Shown here piece by piece: positions 42,019 to 54,571 of a stretch of 64,000 nucleotides of DNA. Position numbers and translations under genes: made by a program. Position 1 is the stretch's first letter, and the number at the start of each line of letters is the position of its first letter. The notes under the pieces were generated by a model. That model worked only from the letters and a program-made list of their open reading frames with translations, did not search any database and was not told where the DNA came from. Origin of the DNA: Proliferodiscus dingleyae (taxonomy: Eukaryota; Ascomycota; Leotiomycetes; Helotiales; Lachnaceae); assembly GCA_003988795.1 (NCBI GenBank), contig QYAK01000020.1, forward strand, positions 310,001 to 374,000, read 5' to 3'.

Positions 42019-43503
42019 CTACTGCCCATAAGCTTGATAAGTATTCGTGATCAACGTTTTGATTGCGCCTGAAGACTCCACACCTCTATAATCACTCCAG
42101 TCATGATTCAAAAGTCCTTACAATATAATTAGCCTCTTTTCTCCCAACGTACGAAACAAAACCAAGGAAAAGGATCCAAGGAACTAAGATACTCACCATA
42201 ACTTTCATCAGAATCCAGCGTTCCTTCACGAATATAATAACTGCCCGCCAAAACCCACAACATCCATCCAAACTGTCTATCAACCATAAAGCTCGTCAGG
42301 CAAGTGCTATAGCTACTTTGATACGCACCACTAGCATCCGTCTCATCATGACCCCACTCACTGATCACAAGCGGCGCGCGATTACCATTCGACTTCGTCG
42401 TCGCGTCAGCGCCAAAGCTGTTGAGGATACCCTCGTAGATGGCGCAGACGCTTGAGAGATTCTCGTCGTACTCGTGCATCTCGAAGACGAGCTTGGAGTT
42501 CCATTCATAATCCGAGGCGGTGAATGAGAAAGATGGGTCCACGAGCGTGGAGCCGCCGACGGCGGGCTCGATGTTGAAGTCTGAGTCGAGGCCTGAGAGA
42601 AAGACCAGGATGTCTGGATTAGCGGCATGGATAGCAGAGGCGGCTTGTGTCATGTAGGTCTTCCATGTGGACCAGGTGTATGCCTGCAGGCCAGAGGCGC
42701 CCGTCGTTGAGAGACGGAGCTCATTACGGAGACCCATGCTGCTAAAGGTTGGCCAGTTTGCTTTTCCCTGGACGAAGGTTAAGTAAGTGATATGCAAAAG
42801 ATCGATTTGGAGGGAGTAATTACATGCGCAGCCATATAGGAGAGGCCTCGAATCCATTTGGTAGTGTCGAAATAGGTGTCTCCAAACCAGGAGTTCCCAT
42901 CACTCAAGCTACAACACCACATTGCCTTGGAGACATGATTATCATAATGCAGATAGATGTTCTGAGCAGCCAACTCAGCGGCTACAGCATCAATCACCTA
43001 TTAAAATCATCAGATCATAGTGCAGCATGTAGAATGAGTGTGTGAGGAAGTACCTGCAACCTAGTCGTACTCGCATTGAACTGCGGATTCTTCTCCAATA
43101 TCTGTCCCAGGACAACCGTCGCATTTCCCGCCCCCAGAGCCCTATTCAGCGTATCCTGAAGCCCCACATCTCCGCCATTGTCCAAAATATCGTCCACCAT
43201 TTCAATGGCAAACGTGAGCCTCACAGCATTGAAGCCCGTTGAACTTATCCTCGATACGATGCTTGAAATCGATTGATACTGCAGGCCTTCCGGGAGCATG
43301 GTATCTGCCGCACCAGGCCAATTGATACCTACAAATGGCACATGGTTGTTGTTCGCGTCTACGATCCAGCGATCGCTACGAGACAGGGGCAGCGCAAGGG
43401 AAGCGAGCACTGGGGTGGTGAGCAGCATAGCGCTCGCCAGGCTTTTGAATGTCCCTAGACAATACATACTCCTAGTTGTCAGAAAAGCAAGAGCGGCTGC
43501 CAA
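42019..43503 (-). CDS. Secreted GH5 glycoside hydrolase (endo-glucanase type)
   Basis: Four exons: to 43054, 42998 to about 42825, about 42770 to 42197, and 42116-42019. A signal-like N-terminus is followed by RWIVDANNNHVPFVGINWPG, typical of GH5. The acid/base Glu is in GLRNEL (Asn-Glu pair), the HYDNHVS strand precedes it, and the nucleophile Glu is in LVISEWGHDE. The C-terminus after the last intron is GLLNHDWSDYRG. GH5 fungal enzymes of this type cleave beta-1,4-glucans in plant walls. Two Met codons (43503 and 43467) could start it; the shorter version has the cleaner signal peptide. Confidence 0.87.
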
Positions 43504-43937
43504 AGTCTAGGCGTCGAACAAAGAACATTGCCCTGCCATAAGTGACATGACGTTTCATTTATTGTTCTTGTTCCTGTTAATCCCAGATCATGTGGCGAAG
43601 TACCGTAGGATTCGGGCCCCAGCTTCCGAACCGTCGATCAACTTTTGTGGCTTCGTCAAAAAGATGCGACATTCCTATTTTGGCCAACGTTATTTGTTTT
43701 CCATTGCGGAGAATATTCCAAAAGCAGTTTCGAGCACCGCAGAGAGGAATGTCGTTAAGTTTGACATAATGTTCTCGTCAATACTAATCATGTGCGCGAC
43801 CAATGGGGTTTTCGCAATCCGTAGATAGATTTCCCTCACCGCCGCTGCGTCATAGGCTCATTATTGAGGGGTGTGGAGACCCATCAACCTCGCCTCGTCT
43901 GAATTATACATTCTGACAGTATTCTAACTTATACGTC
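43504..43937. other. Intergenic, nothing recognised
   Basis: This is the upstream region of the GH5 gene and the 3' flank of the HET gene. One 93-residue plus frame has no domain. Confidence 0.45.
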
Positions 43938-45161
43938 TTAAAAATGGTGCCAAGATGTAAAATCACTCGATTCAGGTGGTGAGAGATGACTACTTGTGGA
44001 TGGCCACGAAGCCTCATCAGGCAACAGGGCTTGGTTGTCTTCCCATTCTACCTCGGGCTCCATTGGTTGGAAAAATGATAGAGATCCAATGAAAGATCCA
44101 CAGGCATTAACACTGAATTGTGGGATGTTAAGAGCCTTGCGGAGCTCGTGTGCTTGTCGTTTGGCTATCTCTAGCTGCTTGGATTTGTTGGCTTCGGGAG
44201 AGCTTTCATGAGAAATAGCATGCCGCAAAAGCTCGTAACAAACCTCTAGCGTGGGTACTGAATAATCAATCGGTGATGAGCGCCTACAGCAAGCCATTGT
44301 CATGCTTTGTAGCCCGAATATCTTGTCGCGCGGATTCTCACACGACGATTGCCCGTACCTAAGGCAGAGATCATAGAGGAACTTCTTTCCAGCGCCGCTT
44401 CGATCAGTACACAGGCGAAAAGGGATACTGTGCCGGATCGCTTCGAGAACTGGCATTTGCGATGACCACTTTAAACTTCGTCTACCTATCGCCGCTGACC
44501 AGCGACATTTTTGCAGGAAATGGTCGAATACCTGCCAGTCGAGGCACGAATTTCCACAATGGATCAAAATCTCTCGCGCAGAGAGTATCTCTTGAATAAT
44601 CCAGAGTCGTGTCCAGTATGCTCGATAGCAGAATGTCTCGACTGCCCTCAACTGAGCCACCGGAGCCTTCAACACAGAATCCATCTCGCTTTCAAGATGG
44701 TTCGATTTTACGTTGCTGGTAATAATTTCGAATACATGACTGCTGAGCTCGTCCTCCAAGCCCAACCATACGGCCACCCTTTTGGCCTTCTTGAAAATCA
44801 AGTGCATCTGCATGACCTGGTGATTCCTCTCAAGTAAATTTTCCTGGTCGATGGACAGCGCGTCAATCCATAGGATTCGGGGCTGATTTGGCAGGCGCAG
44901 GTGATTTAGCGCGTGCCATAGGTTTTCTCGAACCATGTGCAGATTGCTGTTGATCTCTATCGGCTTCAGATCCTTAGGCCCCCACATGTACGACAAAGCC
45001 TCATATTGGGGCGAATCATTCAAATTGACGTGAAAGAGGCTGCACTTAATGACTTCACTAGATTCGCCAGGTTCCAATTTCAGCAAGCGGATTTCGCTAC
45101 CAGAAAGTGAAAGAGGACTATAAGATATGCGGTTATGCTCCGTAGACAAGATTGACTCCAT
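43938..45161 (-). CDS. HET (heterokaryon incompatibility) domain protein
   Basis: A single exon of 407 residues. The three HET blocks are present: YEALSYMWG (about 54-62), ILWIDALSIDQEN with ERNHQVMQM (about 95-120), and VAVWLGLEDE, followed by TRLWIIQEILSAREI. HET is a TIR-related domain whose expression triggers fungal cell death in non-self recognition. After the HET domain only about 200 residues follow, without NACHT or repeats, so this is the short stand-alone type. It lies about 8 kb from the HeLo-pseudokinase gene. Confidence 0.92.
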   Translation of the reverse strand: MESILSTEHNRISYSPLSLSGSEIRLLKLEPGESSEVIKCSLFHVNLNDSPQYEALSYMWGPKDLKPIEINSNLHMVRENLWHALNHLRLPNQPRILWIDALSIDQENLLERNHQVMQMHLIFKKAKRVAVWLGLEDELSSHVFEIITSNVKSNHLESEMDSVLKAPVAQLRAVETFCYRAYWTRLWIIQEILSAREILIHCGNSCLDWQVFDHFLQKCRWSAAIGRRSLKWSSQMPVLEAIRHSIPFRLCTDRSGAGKKFLYDLCLRYGQSSCENPRDKIFGLQSMTMACCRRSSPIDYSVPTLEVCYELLRHAISHESSPEANKSKQLEIAKRQAHELRKALNIPQFSVNACGSFIGSLSFFQPMEPEVEWEDNQALLPDEASWPSTSSHLSPPESSDFTSWHHF

Positions 45162-45329
45162 CGCGAGAGAGTATGCAAGGCGTGGCGTGGCGTGAAGAAC
45201 TATGTTTCCGGGCGCGAAGTCTTTCTATTGTGGAACTTGGACAGGCACTGACCGAGAAAACTTTCCTTCCTTATATTATGGTTCGAGGCACTCCTGTCAG
45301 CCTCGGGCATAATTTGATGGCCATATGAG

Positions 45330-45840
45330 GCCTGTCAGGAGCCTCCCACGTGACCCACGCGTGTGTCACGCGTGGTGTTTATTTTGTTTATACACACTCA
45401 CTCAATTCAACGACGAATATATAACACAGATTTATCAATACAGCTTCTAGACGCTTATTATAAACTCATTGAAACGACTATTCAGACGATATGTAACAAC
45501 ATTAGCCCTGGATCCTGATTCGTCTATTTCTACAGCCAGATCCTAGTCACGTTCCTGTGTTTTGAGGCTTTCCTGCTTCACTATATTCGTTGTAGATTCT
45601 CTCGAGCTTATTTAAGCTTGTTATCATATTTTTTTTCTAGATACGCTGATTCTAGGTCTCGGCAACGTGCTCCAAAAAAACAACGTGCGGAAGAGGTGGA
45701 GGTAGCCCAGCGGCGCTGATAACGGGCGTAGATAAAGACTACCAGGGAGATTACTAGGAAGCTACTTAGCCAATTCCGGAGCTAAGAGAGGCCTTCTACA
45801 GCTGCTGCCTACCTAGCGCTTACATGTACTCACCCAGGCT
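45330..45840. mobile_element. Possible transposon relic
   Basis: A palindrome (ccacgcgtg-tgt-cacgcgtgg, about 45355-45375) opens an AT-rich stretch. Further in, a plus-strand frame at about 45640-45720 reads RSRQRAPKKQRAEEVEVAQRR and then stops, which resembles the basic tail of pogo/Fot1-type DDE transposases. No catalytic motif or matching second terminus was found, so this is at most a decayed or deleted copy. Confidence 0.3.
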
Positions 45841-45950
45841 GGCTTCTCACCAATCAGCATAGACAAGGATATACATAGCGAGTTGCCAAAAGCATATAAG
45901 ACACTCGCTTTGTTCCGGTTGAGTCCTATTTGGTCATTTGAGCGCAAAGA

Positions 45951-46544
45951 ATGGCAGAACGAGTATCCGACACTCCCATCAAAGCTACCTGCCACTGTGG
46001 TGGCATTTCCATCACCGTACCTCGCCGGCCCGACTCTGTCAACGAATGCCAATGCACCCTCTGCCGTCGCTATGCTGTAGCTTGGGCATACTACGACCCG
46101 GCCGAAGTCAAAATTGACATCAAGGAAGGCGCCGCAACGAACAAGTACATCTGGGGCGACCGCGACCATTCCTTCGACTTTTGTACCAAGTGCGGGTGCA
46201 TGTAAGTCGAGCACTTATATTAGAGCCCCCCGAAACATTTGTCGTATGAGATCGGATCGAACGCTCGACTGATGCATATGGTGCGTCCGATGTAGGTGTT
46301 ATTGGTGGCCGATTAAAGACCAACCCATCCCACAAATGGGTCTCAATACTCGCATGGTAGATCCTGACGTGATGAAGTAAGCTACGTGATACTCTCAAGG
46401 TTCCGCAATTTTAGAAGACCTGACCAACTGACATTTTGGTCCGTACCTGCTAGATGGGTGACGCGGACGATTGATTACGATCAGCTATATGTGCCGATCG
46501 ATGCGAAGGACTCACCCCATCCGGAGGACAAGGCCAAGTATTGA
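45951..46544 (+). CDS. GFA/CENP-V family protein (glutathione-dependent formaldehyde-activating-like)
   Basis: Three exons, 45951-46201, 46296-46376 and 46454-46544, give 140 residues. The zinc ligands of the GFA fold are visible: CHCGG near the N-terminus, CQCTLCRR, and CTKCGCMCYWWP after the first intron. Members of this fold bind zinc and sometimes glutathione; the name derives from a bacterial protein and does not prove formaldehyde metabolism. The length is normal for the single-domain form. Confidence 0.85.
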
Positions 46545-48254
46545 AGGGTCCAAAGGGAGTAGGACCAGATGTAGCATCTCCGTATGGAAGAATGTATCTG
46601 CTGAACCTCGCCAATGAAGATCCGTCTGGTCTGAGAAGAGCGAGGTAGTTAACACTTTTCGTATCAACGGATGTATTGTGAAGTGACTGTCATATGCATG
46701 TCTCGCATCTCTTCTTGGCAATGGCAACGAAAACTCTCAACTGGGAACTCTATATTTCATGCAACAGGAAACCAATGAGTTGAAAACGCATAGTTTTCCC
46801 CTTGCACTTTAGTGGCAGATAGTACGGGATACCGCAGAGTTGTATCAGCAAACAACCTTCCAACATGGAAAACTGGTTCGTAGCTCTCCAAAGCGTCGCC
46901 GCAGACGAGTTTTTTAAACCTTATGACCGCGCTTCTATCAACGGTCAGTCGATGCAAATAATTGGTGTGTATTGCTTACTTCTACGTTTTGCTATTGGGC
47001 GTTGACGCCTAGCTTTGTGGCTATTTCGAATTGTCTGACGCGGGGCCATGTCGAATCAAAGGGAGAGGGATGACAAGTAGGATTATATTACCGCTGAGGT
47101 TGATGGATAAAGATACGAGGCAGATTCCGGTTGCGAAAGCGCCAGTCGAGGGATAGTCGGTGATGAAATGCGCTAGAGTCTAGGATACAATAATAACGAT
47201 TGCTCTGGATCCACTAACATCTGAGACTAATGAAAATGTAACTAGTGGTCCAAAGCGCAGGAATGGTCATCGATGTTTCCAACATTGACTGGTGGACCTT
47301 CGCAAAACTCGGATAGGAGAAGGATAGTTCTCATCTCGCCTTCGCTCACTCGGCTATTCACATCCACAGAGAAGATATGACCATGAACTTTGTATAACTC
47401 AATATCGGAAATGCAAGTAACTATGGGCTAGCACCCAAGCGATTCCGTTATGCGTGTGCCTAAGAGTATTTACCCTTTAGGGATCGTTAGATGCCGATGG
47501 AGGAGTCGCAGTAGAAAATGGCTCTGAACGTTTTATTTTGCAATTATTGCACATAGCTCTTTAAACCCATAGGAGAATAAGTTGCTAGCTACGTCAATAT
47601 AGACAGACACCTTTTGCATCAAAATACCGCACTCGACGAATAGCGTCGTCCTTCGAAAACGATACATAGAAATTATCCAAGCACGATACCCATCTCTATT
47701 ACTTATTGTCTCTTCTAAGCTTTCGCCCAGATACGACCAGTGCCGCGACGGTAGGCGATGTTGCTATCCCACTCAACCCAGAGCACCCGAATGAACTCGT
47801 AAGAATCCTCGAGTCTGATTTCCCAGCGCGTTGGTATTCCTCGCAAGGTTGAAGCTGCCCCTCTACCCTTAGCCAGGTGGCTTTACAGATAGCTATAACA
47901 AAGCATTCATCAGCTTTAGTTGATGAATGCCGACTCAACGTCAACAATTTTTCATATGTGGGCATATCGTAGAGGTTGATGCAGAAGCTTTGGGCCAGAT
48001 CTTGCCGTGCTTAGTAGTATTATTGATACTCGCGGAAATATTCCAAGTTATATTTTTAAAATTTTCTATAGTAACCATATCTCGTATCAAATTTCAAGTA
48101 TGCCCGAATCTCCTAGGCTTCGTCTAATTATGGTGTATCAATACGTTACGAAAATAGAAGAGGATACTGAGATTCTAATCATGATTGAATATTAACAGGC
48201 ATCTACGTCTTCCGACCTTTTAAAGATGCTTCAGAATACTCAGCCATTGTCGTG
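46545..48254. other. Intergenic 1.7 kb; one exon-like fragment
   Basis: No complete gene is seen. A plus-strand exon-like piece at 46865-46964 (starting MENWFVALQSVAADEFF and ending at a GTGTGT donor) has no continuation that stays open. The part after 47500 is AT-rich. Confidence 0.4.
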
Positions 48255-50662
48255 TCAGCTACTCAAATTCCCGAGCTCCCTTTCCAAATTATCAATTGCC
48301 CAAGTCATGAATTTCATTCCACACTTCTCTGCAATTTTAGCGGCCCATTTCTTGTCCATCCGAGCCCAGGCTATCTGATTCTGTACAGTCTCATACTCTT
48401 TCTCAAAGTCCCATTCTGATCGGTCGTGACTACGTATAGCTGGGATCAGCAAACTCCTAGGTCAAAGGTTCTGAAGAAAGATCAACGAGTTTAAGCTCGA
48501 ACATGTTACAGAGAAAATATGCTTTGTCTACAGTCACTTACTTTTCAGTTCTGAATTCCGGACAGTAAAAATTTAAGAGCTCGCGTATAGCAATAGTGGA
48601 GGTTTTGCGACACTCGTTTGAGAATGAATCACTGGCCAACGGCTCGTCGATTAATTCCTCCTGAGTAAATGCTCTAGCGAAAAAAGTGGCAGCACGCAGG
48701 AAAGCTTCCTTGCCCATGGCTTCCTTGTATCTCAATGCTGGAAAGTTTTGCGGATGCCATCCAAACGGTGCTGGTGGGGTGTCTAGAGGATCAGGCTCTG
48801 GGCCGAACACTATATGATGTGCGAGACATTGCAGAGCGGAGAGAAACCCATGGATATGAGTGAGATCTTCTAAATCGCCTTGGCTGCTCAAAAACCCAGG
48901 TAGCAGGACTTCTGATGATGGCAGCACGGAGAATATCGGCGATTGCCATTCCAGGCGGTACACCCTTGATGCGAACAAATCTCGCATGTTTCTAATTTTT
49001 ATTATGCCGAAGTGGCGCCCAGGGTAGTACAGGCTCTGTGGAGAGTATATGTGCCATTTGAAGATTGGAGAATTAGGGTCTTGAAAGCGATTCCAGTCTA
49101 TGTGTACTCTTACCCTTGCGAGACTGCTATCCGGGGGGTAGTCAAATGCGTAGACACCTTTTAACCACCTGAAATGCTCGGCCTCCATGGATGCCGTGGG
49201 TAAGAATTCTTCTTCCACAACAGTATATGGTTCTTGATGTAACCTTCGATAGGTGGCAGCTCGGATTTTGTTGGTGCTAGGTGAGTCAAGTGTTGGCTCT
49301 ACTATAGAGGATATCGATGATTAGAATCTAACATGTAATTTCAGGTGTAGGTACTCACATTGGGGAATGACTCCGACTTGCTTCACATAATTTGACAAAG
49401 CACCTAATACTTTCTTGTATTTGGGATCATCGGAACCAGAAAACGATACCATTTCCATATGATTAGCAGCGAGGGACTCGACTGTTTCAGCGTTGGGCTG
49501 ATGTAATTTCGATGAGGTAGAAGATACAATGGGTTGATCGAGACCCTTGATCCAAGTCACCCCACGATCCTCTTGAAATGTATGAACCTTGAAATCCGGC
49601 CTGATGAGGAGCTCCATAAACTTCGCGTGGATACGGTCTAGGATCTCACCTCCAGTATCTAGTCCGTGGAGCATTTCCGTATTTGGAGACTGGAGAGCAA
49701 GTTGTGTGATGAATCCAAGCGTCTCCGCCCAACCCCCTGCTGCGGAACCATGGTGAGGCGTCCCCATGAAGACTACGCAACGAGTGTGCTCGTGGATTTT
49801 GCGGAACTCGGGTCGGATATGAGATTTTGAAAGAGCTAGAACCTAGGAAATTGGGCTTAGCTCCTGTTTCCACAGAGTAACCGGGCACATACATCTTTCA
49901 CAAGAATACCACCTAAGCTATGAGCCACAAATATGAGAGGTGTGCCAAGCGAAACCTCCCTCTCCAGCGCAATCAGGAAGTCATTTCCGTGGTTCGTTAT
50001 TGTGTTTTTGCTTTTCGCTTGGAAAGGCCCAATGACGTCTGCTTCGTATCCATATACTAATATCCGAGCATTGGGAATATCCTGTGGGAGCTGATCTCTT
50101 GGCCAACAATAGGATTCTTGTAAATCCTCTGAAGCCGCTGCATCTTTTAAAGAGTCGAAAGTTAGCAGATTTAGGACAATAATTCAATTAACGCACATAA
50201 CTTTCCATAATCAGTAGACGCCACGCCCTGGGACTGTAACACGAGTATAGACTTTCGAGCCATTTCGCTGAGGACTTCACTTACCTGGAGGATAGCCGCC
50301 ACCTGAGTCGCGCTTGCGTTTCCTCACAACGACAGCATCTTTTGAAGAAGTCCCACTAGATATTATACCCATAGTACCGGAGGTCAGGCGTGACCATAAT
50401 GACACATGAGGCACATGAGACTTTTTGCTCCAGGTCCTCATGGGATGTCCTCTGAGGCCGTGAACAAAGATGATTCTAGAGAAGATTCAGTACCTATTAA
50501 TCAAGCCTTTGAAGTAGCCAAGTTCGATTAACGTAAAGATATCAAAGGTATCTCTGAAGAATGATTTGATGGCACTCACGTCGCGATTGCCGCGCCCTGG
50601 TCCGTGACACCGGATGAGACCTGAGTGAACCCAAGCCTCTCGATCTGAACTCTAGTGGTCAT
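48255..50662 (-). CDS. SERAC1-like alpha/beta hydrolase with unknown C-terminal region
   Basis: At least six exons. The first begins MTTRVQIERLGFTQVSSG at 50662. The second has IIFVHGLRGHPMRTW, the oxyanion-hole strand. Then come ILVYGYEADV, the nucleophile elbow VAHSLGGIL, and VVFMGTPHHGSAAGGWAE. These are the marks of the DUF676/PGAP1/SERAC1 lipase-like group, which in fungi is often the N-terminal domain of NLRs. Here it is followed not by a NACHT but by about 330 residues of unrecognised sequence (48538-49218 and 48255-48452). It may be a stand-alone serine esterase or an NLR remnant that kept only its N-terminal module. Exact exon edges at 50145-50300 are by eye. Confidence 0.75.
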
Positions 50663-51356
50663 CTTCCAGGATGGGGTATGTCAAATGGTGAGCCTGTTAC
50701 ACTCCAGAATTGTCGTTGTTGGGACTTCTCACACAAGGCTGGCAACGACATAGATGAAGCACTGCGCGAGCTCGGATACGACTGCATAGCTTCGCCTCAT
50801 CGCGTGCCGTGTCATGCATCGAGACACCAGATAAGCGAGCGAAGTACTAAAGCAGACTCGAAACTCTGTGGGCGTTACCACTTCTGCTGCGCTCAGTAGA
50901 TAGAATTTAATACATGTAGAATTCGTTGGGCGTCGTGGTAGACGAAAGCCATGCAGATTGGGCCCTCTTGATTGATGTTCCCTTTAAAAAGGACACCTGC
51001 AGAGCTCCATATTGTCATTTTACATTACAAAATAGTTAATAAATTATCTAAAACATTTCTTAGAAGGACATGGTACTCGAATCTCTTCCAGTATGCTCGT
51101 ACTTGATAGGGATGCGGAGGTATCTGATCATAATTACTGAGATTAGTCGTGTGCTTATTAATATATATTCTCTATGTAAGTATGCTGTTTCCCGGTACTT
51201 ATGTCCACAGCACGAGATATCTATAGCAAGATCTAAACCCCAACTCCAAACGCTCAAAAAGCAAAGTATTAGGGCATTTCCCGAAATTCTCAGTCTTTCT
51301 AGTTTCCTCCCTAAATCTATTCATTTTGTTTCAAGTCGACCCTTCTCTTTCAATCC
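50663..51356. other. Intergenic, nothing recognised
   Basis: The hydrolase promoter and the MFS 3' flank meet here. The sequence is AT-rich around 51010-51190 without a convincing frame. Confidence 0.45.
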
Positions 51357-53290
51357 TCAAGGTACACTAGCATAACTCCTCGCCCTCTCCAGCTCCACAT
51401 CAGTCGCTCTGTCCTCCCCTTCTAATTCTCTCTCTTCTTCGCTTCCTCTCTCTTCTATATCTCCTTTCACGGGCTCTGAGAAGGCATAGCGACTTCGTCT
51501 ACGAATTTGTGCGCCAAAGATCCAGAACAAGTACGGGATGGCGCAGCAAGCGAGCGCGATGAAGGCTAGCAGACTGGAAGCCCATTGATAGCCGAGGCGT
51601 GCATACATTTGCTCTATAACGGGATTTCAGTATATGTGTTCCCTCAATTTTGTTTCAGAGGGTGGTGGAAAGGGAAAAGAAACATACCAGTGAACAGCAC
51701 TACAGCCGCACCCCAGAAAGACCTTAGGAACGTCTTGGCCGCCAGCGCAGACGCAGCTTGATGCTGGTACGAGTCCACAAGGTAGTTATTGGCCGAATTA
51801 TACAAGAAGATGAACCCAAAACCCACAGGAAATCCTCCCAGCGCCGGCCCAGCCCAGCTCAAGCTAGGGTAGGAACTCCACGCAAAGATGAACAGGCCGA
51901 TAGGGATAAACCAGCACGAGATCATCATGGGAATGAGACGGACCTCTGCAGGTGGCGCGCCGTTGTGTTTCGCGGATAGCTTGAGATAGTGCTTGTTGAC
52001 CATCGGCGCACAGGCAGCAGAACAGAGGACGCCTACGGCGAGTGGGATGAACATCAACCCTGTCGTGCCTGCGGTGTATCCTTTGCCCTGCTGAAAGATG
52101 ATGGGGAATGCCACGAAGAACATGTACAGCAAGCCGTAGAGCACAGACATGTATAACGACACGAGAAAGACGATGAGCTCTTGAAACAGGAGCTGGAAGG
52201 GTCGCACAAGGAAGATCCGCAGGCGTTCGGAGAAAGGTCGTAGATCTAGGTCCTGTTCCGTTACATGGTCTTGTTCTCCTGTTGACTTCCGCAGTTTGGC
52301 AGCGCGCCGTGCCAGGATGGTGGGCGCATATGTCTCTGGTACCGTGAACGTGATCAGAACCCATACCACAGCCGCGAAAATGAGCTGGATCCAGTAAAGC
52401 CACCTCCATCCCACAGCATCACTCAAAAAGCCACCAATCAACGGGCCAATAGCCGGCCCAATGAAAGGAGCGGCTGAAAAAGCAGCCATGGGAACACCGC
52501 GCTCTTCCGTCCGCCAGAGATCGGCCAATGTGCCGCCTACTAGAGTCATGGGCGCGGAGAATGCAATACCATCGATGATGCGGCAGACGAGGAGGGTTTG
52601 AATGTTGGATGCTACGGCACAGGGGATGACGAAGATTACGGCGATGAGGAGCGTGACACCATAAATGATCCTCCGGCCGAGAATCTCAGATAAGGGAGCG
52701 AAAGCCATGGGACCTATACAAATATTGTCAGTGCTATGTACTGAAGCAATAGGAAAAGAGTAAACAATCGGAGGGTTAATTGTAAGAGACATACCGACGC
52801 CAAAGCCCACGACGAAAAGAGTAATCGATAATAGAGCAACCTCTTCTGAGACGTTAAATTCCTTCATCACACCCGCGATGTCTGCGGTGATGACGCTAGA
52901 GGCGAAGGCGACCACGAAGCAGGTCACTGCCACAACCATAGTACAGTACCATTTGTACGCCTTGCTCCAGTTCTTTGGATTCTCAGGATCATTGGGTGTG
53001 AAAGTCACCAACTTGTAATGTGATTTGCCATCCGGTTCTAGCTTCCCTTCTATCTCCCCAGCAGGATTGGCGGTCACGTATTCATTTAAATTTGCGTCAG
53101 GGGAAAGCGTTCTGTACGGGAGATTGATATCGAGATTCGGGTCTCGTGGTTCCTTATGTGATGTGTGAGATTCTGATCGATGGATGTGAGAGCCATTGGT
53201 ATGCGTCCGTGTGACTGAGCCATGACTTGTAGCTATGGGAGCGAAGTCGATAACCTTTGGAGGCTCTGATTGTTCATTTAGATCTGACAT
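51357..53290 (-). CDS. MFS transporter, DHA1 (drug:H+ antiporter-1) type
   Basis: Three exons: 53290 to about 52793, about 52713 to about 51687, and about 51615-51357. A hydrophilic N-terminus of about 110 residues ends in NDPENPKNWSKAYKW, the usual lead into TM1. Twelve membrane segments are expected. Motif A equivalents are visible (LSEILGRRIIYG), and GPAIGPLIGGFLSDAVGWRWLYW is the antiporter motif C. The acidic C-terminal tail is cytoplasmic. Fungal DHA1 proteins export drugs, polyamines or secondary metabolites from the plasma membrane; the substrate here is unknown. The middle intron remains open in frame, so its retention would add about 26 residues within TM3. Confidence 0.9.
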
Positions 53291-54571
53291 GGTATTTGCC
53301 GTTTACATCAAAGAGAAGATAGATGAAAGCTGGAGAAGATATGGAAAGGATATCGAGCAACGAAATATGATCAAAGCAGTAATGGAAAGCAAAGAGAAAT
53401 GGACACTAGTCAGGACATCATCTAAGTATATATATGGAACATGTCAAAATCCAGCACAGTCCACCTACCCCTGCAAAGATCCTCATTCTCGGTACTCGGA
53501 AGCTTATCAAGGACCAGACTACTAAGACTGAATCATCAGCCCACTGAAGCTGTCAAGGGAGCCATTCAGAGCCTCCAAAATATTTTGGGGGAGTCTTGGC
53601 ACGTGGCGGAGATATCTCGCTATTGCAAGAAACAGGAACCATTTATGAGAAAATATTCCCATGACCGTGCCTTTGACGGAATCACGGCTATACGGCACGA
53701 GGATCGGTGTTTATACATCAGTAACGGCACTCCGTTATGGGTTCTTTCCAGGAGATCCAGGAGGAGATGTACAATATGCTTAGACGATGTCATTCATGAT
53801 GGACCAATCGAACTATTTTCTGCGCCGAAGTATAAGTAGGGACCTCGCTTGGCGGTTCCTAAGCCGTCTTGGAAGCGCCATGCCGCAGGTTAATGGGTCA
53901 AGAGAAGACGTGGCGTTTTGCAGAGCAAGTGCGGTACCGCTTTCAAATTTTTATGATGCCCGAGGTTGTGAAAAAGATGTCGAGCGATGCCGGTCGCGTT
54001 TGTCAAGGATGACGGTACGGTGAGCTAGAGTTCTAGTTCGTTAGCGGAAGGCTCCGCAGCTAGAAAGCTTGGTTCTAGCCAGGGCCATATCTCCTGACAA
54101 TGATCGCATGGCATGATGTGACACGACTCAGGCTGGGATTAAAAAGAGATAAAGGAGCTTCTCTCGGCTTGCTTCAAAACAAACTAGATTGAGGAATCGG
54201 AAGGAGTCCAGCTGCTGTTCTATGAGACCAGACGTTTGTTGTGGGCCAGTACACGTGACCGCACCGCCCAGGCAGGACTGTCAGATCAGACGAGAACAAC
54301 CACTTATCGTCTCAATCAGAGCCAAGCTCACAACGGCCGGGAATATATGCACGATGGTCCTGTGCCAACGCCATGCGATATCAATGGCGAGGTTGAATCC
54401 CATGTAGCGCACAGGGCGCGGTAAGTATCCTGAATACAGAGGTAGGTGGGAGTCATTCATCGACCCCTCATCTTACAGGGCGTGTCTATTTCATTTCCAG
54501 TCGCCATTGAGTCTTCCACAAAGCTGCCAACCGTGAACTACGAAGTCAACTACTATCATACTATCCGCAAC
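53291..54571. other. Intergenic 1.3 kb, nothing recognised
   Basis: This gap lies between two divergent genes. Frames of up to 132 residues (53441-53839 plus) show no domain, signal peptide or splice-supported continuation. Confidence 0.45.

Noticed and set aside
46865..46964. First exon of a small gene
   Set aside because: It has an ATG and a GT donor, but every acceptor tried leads to an early stop.
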